From: a virus
Virus record (IMG/VR): IMGVR_UViG_3300025133_009964
Location: 1 to 64,000 of that record
Strand: one strand, 5' to 3'
DNA length: 64,000 nt
A program made the position numbers and the translations under genes. The number at the start of each line of letters is the position of its first letter. Position 1 is the first letter of the stretch. Positions 7,237-14,178 of the stretch are shown here, piece by piece. Under the pieces are notes generated by a model that was given only the letters and a program-made list of their open reading frames with translations, ran no database searches and was not told the origin of the DNA.

Positions 7237-7734
7237 ATGAAACTATTACTTGAAAACTGGCGAAAGTATTTGACCGAGGCTATAGGGGCTGATGAAAATC
7301 CAGATCTATCTCAAGATCCTGAAGCTTTTCAAACTGCTAAAAAACCTATTCCTCTTGATTTTAGATATGCTGAAGAGGGCGAAATAATATACACTCGGGA
7401 AAGTCCAGCACCTAAAGGTGTTACTGTCCCTCCCGGCGGCGCAGCCGTTATGACAGGTACTAGGGGCGAAGAATGGCCTATTCCTCTAGAGCACCCCAAG
7501 GATCCTGCGAAAAGTTTTGGAAATACGTATGATATTTTGGAACCCGGGAAGGCATCAAAGAAAAACATACCAGTTTTTGCTAAAGAAATGCAACAGCCAT
7601 TTCAAGTAAAAGTTTCTTGGTCTCCCGATTTGTTACAAGGCGAAGCAGGAGATATCTTGGTGCAATATGGCCCGGGAGATTATGGTGTTGTTGGAGCAGA
7701 AATATTTGGAGAAACATATGAAACTATTACTTGA
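7237..7734 (+). CDS. Unknown protein with capsid-targeting-like N-terminus
   Basis: A 165-residue protein beginning MKLLLENWRKYLTE|A, the type sequence of the shared N-terminus; the bar marks the inferred LxE cleavage point. A ribosome binding site AGAGGAAAAAA precedes it. The body is Pro/Gly-rich. The C-terminus (GDILVQYGPGDYGVVGAEIF, then GETYE) resembles a short domain common in phage proteins with a GDW/GDY...IF..TYE pattern whose function is not known to me. No catalytic motif is evident. Its 3' end overlaps the next gene by 17 bases. Mature size after removal of 14 residues would be about 151. Confidence 0.8.
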   Translation: MKLLLENWRKYLTEAIGADENPDLSQDPEAFQTAKKPIPLDFRYAEEGEIIYTRESPAPKGVTVPPGGAAVMTGTRGEEWPIPLEHPKDPAKSFGNTYDILEPGKASKKNIPVFAKEMQQPFQVKVSWSPDLLQGEAGDILVQYGPGDYGVVGAEIFGETYETIT

Positions 7735-8362
7735 AAACTGGCGACAGTATTTGGAAGAACAAAATACGCCAGTTGCCCAAAATTATTCGTCTGTTAATAT
7801 TGATAATGATGCTGTACAGCTTTTATTATCTAAAGCAAAAGAACATGTCGGTGAAATTCCGGAAGGTTTTAAAGATAAAGAAGGTAAATGGCCGCACCAT
7901 ATGACAATCAATATGGGCCCTTTGTTACAAGGCTGGGAAGAAGGAAGTGAGCTAGTTTTGGAAATTGATGGATGGGGTATTATTAATGATGAATCCGGAC
8001 AAGCCATGGCCTTCCGTGTAAATAAGACAAAATTGCCGGCTCCAACTAAAAATGCAGCTCCTCATATTACAACATTGGTTGGTCCTGGCGGAAAACCATT
8101 TCATTCTAATAAGATTGTAAATTGGGAGCCCATTGAGTCTTTTGGCGTCAAAGGTACAGTAGTGGCCGCTGCACAGCAAAAGAAAAAAGAAAAACCTAAA
8201 AAACAACAGAAGCCACAAGGTCAAGCTAATCCTGTTGAATTTGCTAAAAGTTTAGCGGCCCGCGGGCTACCGGCAGATAAGATTAAAAATATTATAATGA
8301 ACAAATTTAATAAACCAGAAGCAGCTGCTTTGGGAATTATGAGAGGAGCAGGGATACAATGA
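7718..8362 (+). CDS. 2H phosphoesterase-like protein with capsid-targeting-like N-terminus
   Basis: A protein of 214 residues from ATG 7718; an upstream in-frame ATG at 7667 is rejected because 7718 gives MKLLLENWRQYLEE. Two HxT motifs mark the 2H phosphoesterase fold: H61-M-T63 (PHHMTINMG) and H116-I-T118 (PHITTLVG), about 55 residues apart as usual. Members open 2',3'-cyclic phosphates or cut 2'-5' linkages or cyclic oligonucleotides. Fungal tRNA ligase CPD domains, LigT and the phage anti-CBASS protein Acb1 belong here. A Lys/Gln-rich linker (about 155-170) leads to a C-terminal helical segment. The next gene encodes a kinase-like protein, which suits RNA end healing. Acb1-like cyclic-nucleotide cleavage is the main alternative. 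The overlap with the next start is ATGA. Confidence 0.75.
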   Translation: MKLLLENWRQYLEEQNTPVAQNYSSVNIDNDAVQLLLSKAKEHVGEIPEGFKDKEGKWPHHMTINMGPLLQGWEEGSELVLEIDGWGIINDESGQAMAFRVNKTKLPAPTKNAAPHITTLVGPGGKPFHSNKIVNWEPIESFGVKGTVVAAAQQKKKEKPKKQQKPQGQANPVEFAKSLAARGLPADKIKNIIMNKFNKPEAAALGIMRGAGIQ

Positions 8363-9051
8363 AACTATTACTTGAAAATTGGAGAAAATATTTAACCGAA
8401 GGGGAACAAAATAAAAAAATCTTTGTTTTAGTCGGCCCGCCGTCAATTGGCAAATCAACTTGGATAAAAAATACGTTTGAAGAAACACCCTACATTATTA
8501 ATAGAGATGATATTGCAGAAAGTGTTGCTTCTGAATATGGATGGACATACGATGATATGTTTTCTTCTCCACCGCCAGGCTCCACAGTGGGTGAAAAAGA
8601 TTCAAAATATGGCAAAGTAATTGAATCGCCTTCTTGGATGACTTGGCAGCCTCTTTCTTTTGATAAGGTCATAGAAGCCAACAATAAAGTACAGGATCTT
8701 TTTTCACAAAAAGTCGCCGGCGCAGTACCAAGTGGCTTGGATATTGTTATCGATATGACAAATATGAATTCTGGTGCGCGAGCTAGAGCTTTGGAATCTG
8801 TTGAAGGTCGAGAAGAAGAATATGAAAAGATAGCTGTTGATTTTAAATTTGAAGGTGCTGAAGAATTAATTAAAAAGGTTGCTCATAATAGAACAGAAAC
8901 TGCAAAGAGAATGGGTAAAAGTAAAACAATACCGCCGGCCGCATTTGATAGAATGTTTAAAGCTTATGAAAAACCTTCGCCGGCGGAAGGTTTTGATCAA
9001 ATAGTGGATGTTGATAATCGAGATTTATTAAAAGACTTGGCAAATTCCTAG
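8359..9051 (+). CDS. Polynucleotide-kinase-like P-loop protein with capsid-targeting-like N-terminus
   Basis: A 230-residue protein beginning MKLLLENWRKYLTE|G. A Walker A loop GPPSIGKST lies at about 26-34. NRDD (48-51) sits where T4 Pnk-type 5'-kinases have their substrate-contacting Arg-Asp pair, and a basic lid region (RTETAKRMGKSK) lies near 176-190. The family (AAA_33 / zeta-toxin-like kinases) phosphorylates 5'-OH ends of RNA or DNA, or small molecules in the toxin branch. Next to a 2H phosphoesterase, end healing of cleaved tRNA is the best guess. T4 Pnkp does this against PrrC. No separate phosphatase domain is present, in contrast to T4 Pnkp. Start overlaps the previous stop (ATGA). 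Confidence 0.8.
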   Translation: MKLLLENWRKYLTEGEQNKKIFVLVGPPSIGKSTWIKNTFEETPYIINRDDIAESVASEYGWTYDDMFSSPPPGSTVGEKDSKYGKVIESPSWMTWQPLSFDKVIEANNKVQDLFSQKVAGAVPSGLDIVIDMTNMNSGARARALESVEGREEEYEKIAVDFKFEGAEELIKKVAHNRTETAKRMGKSKTIPPAAFDRMFKAYEKPSPAEGFDQIVDVDNRDLLKDLANS

Positions 9052-9060
9052 AGGAAACAA

Positions 9061-10341
9061 ATGATACATATACAAGAAAATTGGCGAACTTTTTTAAATG
9101 AAGCAGAATTAAAACATTCAGAAGCCGCGGCCAATGCGATATATAAAATTGCTGTTAATGCAAAAAATAGTGATAAAGAACACAAAGAAATTATAAAAAT
9201 TCCATCTAGCGAAATTTATTATCTCGATAATAATCTGATCAAAACTGGTGCTATACTGGTATATTATGGAAACATAAAAAATGAAGATTTTAAAAAAATA
9301 GCAAAACCTATTATAAATTATTGGGATGCAGAGACAAATGCTTTTAAATCTGACTGGGTAGATAATATATTAAAAAATTATTCCTTTCCTCTTTTAGTAG
9401 AAATAGGTAAATTTGATTTTCTAGGAAGAGCAGCTACGGCTATGATTACTGGCAAACCAGATCATTTAATTGTACAGCTAAATCCATGGTCTCCAATGTT
9501 AAAGAATGATGATCAATTAAAAGACACTATTAGACATGAACTACAGCATATAACTCAAAAAGTAAATGGCTTGTCATTGAGTTATGGAAAACAAATAGTT
9601 AAAAATAAAGGAGATATTACGAATATTGAACCTTTAGATTTAAAAGATCAAAAATCATTTGGAGAATTTGGCGTTGGTAAAGAAAAAACTGGTCTAAGAC
9701 AAGGTGCAACAAGCGATAAAGATGCACAGGCCGCCGCCCCTGAACCCGGCGAACCGGTCGATCGATCGAGCGAGGATTGGACCTGGAGAGTTTGGAGAGA
9801 GAAAAAATATCTTGGAGATGATTTTGAATATGAAACTTGGTTGTCTGATATATTATCTGATTATGTTAGGTGGATTTTTAATAATGAAAACTTAAAAGAT
9901 CCTTTAAAGAAAAATCATTTAGTTTTTGCCGGCTTCAAAGAAGCATATTCAAATATTTTGATGGAAACCAAAGATGTATCTGAGGGAGTTCTTGATTTTC
10001 TCAAGAGAAAGAGAAAAAAGAAATCAAAAGAAAAATCGTCGAAAGAACCAGCTGGAATGTCAGACAGAAAAAAAATTATTGGATTTGCAAAAGAAATGAA
10101 TATGAATCCAAGAAAATATATAAATTTTTATAAGAAAAAGCTTTCGTATAATCAACTAGCTGTAAAATATACTAAAATGCTAATTAGCAATGATGCAATT
10201 ATAAAACAATTTGATGAAAAAGCAGCGCCAGAAGGAATAGAATATTCAAAAGCAATTAAGATACTTTTAGAATTAAGACCAAAAGAATTCCCAGCTGATT
10301 TTGTAAAAAATTTAGAAATTCGTTTACGTAAAATAAAATAA
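9061..10341 (+). CDS. HExxH protein with capsid-targeting-like N-terminus
   Basis: A 426-residue protein beginning MIHIQENWRTFLNE|A, with a GAGGAAACAA ribosome binding site. A zinc-peptidase signature H159-E160-L-Q-H163 occurs in DTIRHELQHITQ. Upstream of it are beta strands typical of small metalloproteases. A GC-rich linker (about 220-240, APEPGEPVDRSSEDW) separates it from a C-terminal half with a very basic patch (KRKRKKKSKEKSSKE, about 315-330), which may bind nucleic acid. If injected, it could cleave a host protein. The third zinc ligand is not assigned. Packaging is inferred from the shared N-terminus; catalysis is inferred from the motif. Confidence 0.75.
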   Translation: MIHIQENWRTFLNEAELKHSEAAANAIYKIAVNAKNSDKEHKEIIKIPSSEIYYLDNNLIKTGAILVYYGNIKNEDFKKIAKPIINYWDAETNAFKSDWVDNILKNYSFPLLVEIGKFDFLGRAATAMITGKPDHLIVQLNPWSPMLKNDDQLKDTIRHELQHITQKVNGLSLSYGKQIVKNKGDITNIEPLDLKDQKSFGEFGVGKEKTGLRQGATSDKDAQAAAPEPGEPVDRSSEDWTWRVWREKKYLGDDFEYETWLSDILSDYVRWIFNNENLKDPLKKNHLVFAGFKEAYSNILMETKDVSEGVLDFLKRKRKKKSKEKSSKEPAGMSDRKKIIGFAKEMNMNPRKYINFYKKKLSYNQLAVKYTKMLISNDAIIKQFDEKAAPEGIEYSKAIKILLELRPKEFPADFVKNLEIRLRKIK

Positions 10342-10352
10342 GGAAATAAAGA

Positions 10353-10913
10353 ATGGGATCGAAATTTGGAGACTCTGGTGATGACACCTTAATAGATGGT
10401 GATGATGATATTATTCTCGATGCTGCCGGTAACAATATATATTTTGATGCCGCCGGAACTAGAGTTATGAGTATAATGAATATTAGCAGCGACGTTTATC
10501 TCCAGCCAACTGTCTCAAACAAAGACCTTTGTTTAGCGACTCAGGGAGATAACACCGTTCTTACAGTCGATTCTAGTGATAGCGCCCTTAAGATTAATAG
10601 AAATTTTGGCTTGACAGTCAACACCCTGATGAATTCTTCTGCTGCGCTAAGTGCGACTGCGCCATTTAACAAAATGGTTAATACAACAGGCAGCGATATT
10701 ACTGGCACGTTACCAGATCCCACATTTGAAGGCCAGGTACAGATAATTCTTGGTGTACAAACTAGTTCCGGCAACAATATAGTTTCATATAAGAATGCAG
10801 CCGATGGTACCACATCAAAAACCTTAACAAACGGCACCGCGATAACATTAATTTCATTTGATGCCACCGGTGGTGGCGCATATCGGTGGTGTCCAGTAGG
10901 AGACGTCAGCTAA
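10353..10913 (+). CDS. Structural-type beta-rich protein
   Basis: A 186-residue protein with AAGGAAATAAAG before the ATG. It lacks the ENWR N-terminus shared by its neighbours on both sides. The sequence is rich in Asp, Gly, Ser, Thr and Asn (DSGDDTLIDGDDDIILDAAG), with repeated short strands, and ends in GGGAYRWCPVGDVS. This composition is typical of phage fibre, decoration or trimeric beta-structure proteins. Similar ends occur in tail-fibre-like proteins, as far as I recall. It is coupled to the next gene by a TAATG overlap. It may be an outer capsid decoration or an adhesin. Its place inside the cargo cluster is odd. Confidence 0.6.
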   Translation: MGSKFGDSGDDTLIDGDDDIILDAAGNNIYFDAAGTRVMSIMNISSDVYLQPTVSNKDLCLATQGDNTVLTVDSSDSALKINRNFGLTVNTLMNSSAALSATAPFNKMVNTTGSDITGTLPDPTFEGQVQIILGVQTSSGNNIVSYKNAADGTTSKTLTNGTAITLISFDATGGGAYRWCPVGDVS

Positions 10914-12121
10914 TGAAGCTCATAATCGAAAATTGGCGAAAATTCCTAAATGAAGAGATCACAGATGATATTCTTGATACCATAGCAGATCTTGAAAAGC
11001 GTAAAAAAGCAGCACAAGCCGGCTCAAAAACCTGGCAACCAACTGGTGACGAGACAGACTGGAAAAAATTCAAGCAATGGCGTGATTTTACCCGGGCACA
11101 CGAAGCCGGCGTGGCTAGCAGCGGCACCGGGCCGTACGACGACGCGCAGCCGCCAGAACAGCCAGAAGATTTTGAAAAAGCTGTTAAACAAAAAAGTTCA
11201 CAAAAATATGAAGATATTTTACAATATAATTGTGAAATATTTAGAAAAGATCTGCGCCGGCTCTTTCATCATTCAATATCTTGTGATGATTTGAAAAATG
11301 CTACGCAAGGGCTGAACCCGGGTAAAGGCTCCCCAAGTCAAATATTTAGTAATTCTAGATATGTAAAAATAATCGGAACTGGAGGCTTCGGGGTTGCAGC
11401 ATTGTTTGAAAACGACCATATAGTTAAAATATTTCACGGAGGTGTCGGCGCCCGGCGAGAAGATCCATTAAAGGGTGAATTAGAAGGTTATCAAGCCCTT
11501 TTAGATTCGCAACTTGCAGGAGTTGCTAAATCATATGACCTGGCGGTATATGAATTTGGTACCATCCCCACCCACCCGGGCTTTGTTGGATACGCAGAAA
11601 TAGGCAAAGTAATTCCATTTGGAAATTGGTCTAGCGATAATTTTGATATGGACGTCCAAGAGGATATTGAAATTTTTTTATGGTCTGATTTAGCCGTCGG
11701 GTTGGAAGCTGCCTGGCGCGCAGATAAGGTTAAAACATTTGATCAGGTTGATGGTGGTGCAAAAGAATATATAGATTATATAATGAACGGGGATCCAAAA
11801 AAAGAAAAATATCCTACAGCTGGAGGGCCCTGGGAAGGAATAAAAGCCGGCGGCTTAAATAACGTTAGCACAAGTGTACATAATTATGGCTGGAGATCGA
11901 ATCACAAAGATGACCCGGGCTATTATGAAATGCCACCAATTCCGCCGGCACTTCATCGCGGCAAGGGTAAGAAATTTCTTCATTCTTTATTGACTGCAGT
12001 CTATAGAGCTTCGAAACTAAATGGAGGCATATATCTTTATGGGCCCCAAACAAGTGATATACATGAAGGAAACTTTGGAATTTCTTATCAAACAGGCGAA
12101 GTTATAATCTTCGATAGGTAA
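10913..12121 (+). CDS. Kinase-like protein with capsid-targeting-like N-terminus
   Basis: A protein of 402 residues from the ATG overlapping the previous stop (TAATG), starting MKLIIENWRKFLNE|E. A Gly-rich loop GTGGFG (155-160), a VAIK-like lysine (VKIF, K172) and a catalytic-loop-like D382-I-H384-E-G-N387 are present. The protein then ends a few residues later at IFDR, where D401 would be the metal-binding DFG aspartate. So all catalytic residues of a protein- or aminoglycoside-type kinase are there, but the usual helical C-lobe after DFG is absent. It is either a minimal kinase or one with rearranged topology. T4 Alt and T7 gp0.7 set a precedent for early host modification by phage enzymes. 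Target unknown. Codon use is locally GC-rich at 11090-11150. Confidence 0.72.
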   Translation: MKLIIENWRKFLNEEITDDILDTIADLEKRKKAAQAGSKTWQPTGDETDWKKFKQWRDFTRAHEAGVASSGTGPYDDAQPPEQPEDFEKAVKQKSSQKYEDILQYNCEIFRKDLRRLFHHSISCDDLKNATQGLNPGKGSPSQIFSNSRYVKIIGTGGFGVAALFENDHIVKIFHGGVGARREDPLKGELEGYQALLDSQLAGVAKSYDLAVYEFGTIPTHPGFVGYAEIGKVIPFGNWSSDNFDMDVQEDIEIFLWSDLAVGLEAAWRADKVKTFDQVDGGAKEYIDYIMNGDPKKEKYPTAGGPWEGIKAGGLNNVSTSVHNYGWRSNHKDDPGYYEMPPIPPALHRGKGKKFLHSLLTAVYRASKLNGGIYLYGPQTSDIHEGNFGISYQTGEVIIFDR

Positions 12122-12129
12122 TTATTAAT

Positions 12130-12981
12130 ATGAAACTTATAATGGAAAATTGGCGCGGCTATCAAGAAAAAGTACTCTTACAAGAAGGTGTAGTTGATTA
12201 CATAAAATCTGGCTTTGAAAAACTTGTTAACATGCCTAATAAATTTGATCAGCTCGTACAAGCAATCAAGCAAGAATTTGAAAATACTTATATTGAAAAA
12301 TTGAATATTTTAGCCCAATCTGATCAAATGCAAGAAATTGGAAAAGATGTTGCTGATAAGATTATGCAAAATTCTGATATGGAAACGCTGAAAGAAGAGT
12401 GGACATCAGATTCCTCTACAAGGCAATTCTCGTTAGAAGACTTAGCACAAATGGGTGTTGGAAAAGAAACTATTGAGTTAGTTGCTCATACTGTCACAGA
12501 TACCGGCGCAGAAGCTCTTATAAAATCTGCAGAAAATATCGTAGGCAAGGCATTGCCGCCTAATATTAAAGATTGGCTAGTAAGGTTTGCTTCAAAATTT
12601 GTAGGTAAATTTGTTTTTGGCTTTATTGATAATTTTATAATGGTTTTAGCAGGAAGCTTCATAGATACACAATTTGCGGGACTAAGTGCCTCACTAGTTA
12701 GTGCTGCAAATGCAGGACTTATGTCAGCCGGCTTTGGGAATACTGTCTCTGATGCTATAGGGGAATTGGCCGGCCAGAAAATCGAAGATGTACTAAAAGA
12801 TATGGGTTTGGATCCTAAAGATGTAACAGACGAACAAGTTGCTGCTGGGCCAAAATGGATGAGATTTTTAGACAAGAATGCCAGTGTTATTGGAATTATT
12901 TTAGGGTGCTTTGCTGGACTATTTCCATTATTCTTTTTTACGCTGGGGGAAGAGAAAGAAAAAAATGAAACTATTATTTGA
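12130..12981 (+). CDS. Membrane protein with capsid-targeting-like N-terminus
   Basis: A 283-residue protein with N-terminus MKLIMENWRGYQEK and an LxE site slightly later (LLQE|G, residues 16-19). The first 150 residues are helical and polar. Then come three hydrophobic segments: about 155-178 (FVGKFVFGFIDNFIMVLAG), 183-200 (GLSASLVSAANAGLMSAG) and 251-272 (ASVIGIILGCFAGLFPLFFF). If it is packaged and injected like its neighbours, it could enter the host inner membrane from the DNA-ejection path, for example as a pore or anchor. This is inference. The segments are Gly/Ala-rich, as in channel-type or colicin-like helices. Its 3' end overlaps the next gene by 17 bases. Confidence 0.75.
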   Translation: MKLIMENWRGYQEKVLLQEGVVDYIKSGFEKLVNMPNKFDQLVQAIKQEFENTYIEKLNILAQSDQMQEIGKDVADKIMQNSDMETLKEEWTSDSSTRQFSLEDLAQMGVGKETIELVAHTVTDTGAEALIKSAENIVGKALPPNIKDWLVRFASKFVGKFVFGFIDNFIMVLAGSFIDTQFAGLSASLVSAANAGLMSAGFGNTVSDAIGELAGQKIEDVLKDMGLDPKDVTDEQVAAGPKWMRFLDKNASVIGIILGCFAGLFPLFFFTLGEEKEKNETII

Positions 12982-13594
12982 AAATTGGCGAAAATATCTG
13001 ATGGAAGGTTTGGAAGAGCTTAAGCATATTTCTGCAAAACCGTGGGCCGCGGCCGAAGCAAAAAACGAATGGGGTGAAGAAATAAAAACTTCTTTAGATA
13101 ACGGCGATGAATATATTGGTCAACGTTGGCCTGATTTAAATAAACAAGTTATAGAAGAAAAATATCCGTTTATGCTTTCTGCAGAAGATTTTGCAGAAGT
13201 TTTATCAAAAGCACCAATAAAAAATCTTTCGCCATCCCAAATGAAAGATATTCATAATCACGCCCAAGTATATAATATTATTGAAATGTATGAGAAGGAT
13301 AAAAGCCCTGAAGAAGTTGAAAAGGAAATGTTTGAATTCTTTAAAGGACATACTACAGATCCGGATGCTGCTGGAAAAACGTATCCCAAGGAATCAAGCT
13401 ATAAAAGGTGGGTGGATGAATTTGCTAAATCGGATGTGTCAGATAAACCACCAATAGTTTTAGAATTACCAGATGGAAAATTAGCACACATTGGCGGCCA
13501 AACACGACAAACTGGCGCTTTAACAAATAAAAAAATTATTCCATATGCCGTTATTTCGCCAGTGCAAGGAGAGAAAGATGAAACTCCTACTTGA
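12965..13594 (+). CDS. Possible ParB-like protein with capsid-targeting-like N-terminus
   Basis: A 209-residue protein from ATG 12965; the upstream in-frame ATG at 12911 is rejected because 12965 gives MKLLFENWRKYLME|G. Near the C-terminus LELPDGKLAHIGGQTRQTGA resembles the GxxR box of ParB/sulfiredoxin-fold proteins (usual form: DG.Y.L..GNTR...A). That fold hosts CTP-binding or nuclease activity in ParB relatives and kinase-like activity in some phage and plasmid proteins. The preceding 150 residues are helical with no recognisable motif. The assignment is tentative, from a single motif. It overlaps both neighbours by 17 bases, with translational coupling likely. Confidence 0.65.
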   Translation: MKLLFENWRKYLMEGLEELKHISAKPWAAAEAKNEWGEEIKTSLDNGDEYIGQRWPDLNKQVIEEKYPFMLSAEDFAEVLSKAPIKNLSPSQMKDIHNHAQVYNIIEMYEKDKSPEEVEKEMFEFFKGHTTDPDAAGKTYPKESSYKRWVDEFAKSDVSDKPPIVLELPDGKLAHIGGQTRQTGALTNKKIIPYAVISPVQGEKDETPT

Positions 13595-14171
13595 AAATTG
13601 GCGACAGTATCTCAATGAAATTGAATCTATAACTCCGATATTAGACAAAGATGACATAGAAAAGACAATAACTGGCCCAGAATTTAGTTTTAACTCTTTA
13701 AAGACCTCATATCATCGATGGGGATACCAGCGCCCAAAAATTGATTATTATTTTGATGAGCAAAGTAAGGATTGGAAGTATATGGCCTATATTTTAAATA
13801 ATCCGGATAAACCAGACCTAGAGTCCGAAGAAAATGAAACTCTTGAAAACTTTTTGGGCCGTGTAAGAGATTTTCCTCGTCAATTAAAATTCAAATTTGG
13901 AGAATCTCTTTATTATGGTACCTCAACCACTTTTCAACAAGAAATTACCGAAAACGGTATAAAAGCACCTAGTAAATGGGGAAGTTACGGCTTGGCAGAA
14001 GAAAATGCGATGAAAATCGTTGAAAAACACGGCGGGGAGCCAATGGTTATCCAAATACCCTGTTCAGAGTTCAAAAATGATTTTTTACTTGACGAAGCTA
14101 GTGAAAATGGTATAATTTATACTGAGGATTTTTTTATTAATTTAGAAAAACAAGAAAAAACGTTAGTATGA
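13578..14171 (+). CDS. ADP-ribosyltransferase-like protein with capsid-targeting-like N-terminus
   Basis: A 197-residue protein from ATG 13578, starting MKLLLENWRQYLNE|I, with GCAAGGAGAGAAAG as ribosome binding site. The segment GESLYYGTSTTFQQEITENG (about 108-127) resembles the NAD-binding strand of ART-fold enzymes, in which HGT or YGT is followed by a variable loop and a helix. Downstream SYGLAEENAMKIVEKHGG and IQIPCSEF fit the second half of that fold. An Asp/Glu-rich end could supply the catalytic acid. T4 Alt, an ADP-ribosyltransferase, is a packaged and injected head protein, so the context agrees. The key residues are not certain, and an unrelated fold remains possible. It is the last gene with the ENWR start. 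Confidence 0.6.
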   Translation: MKLLLENWRQYLNEIESITPILDKDDIEKTITGPEFSFNSLKTSYHRWGYQRPKIDYYFDEQSKDWKYMAYILNNPDKPDLESEENETLENFLGRVRDFPRQLKFKFGESLYYGTSTTFQQEITENGIKAPSKWGSYGLAEENAMKIVEKHGGEPMVIQIPCSEFKNDFLLDEASENGIIYTEDFFINLEKQEKTLV

Positions 14172-14178
14172 GTAAAAA

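Noticed and set aside
12486-12875. 129-residue reverse frame opposite the membrane cargo gene
   Set aside because: Lies fully within a well supported forward gene, with composition typical of an antisense shadow.
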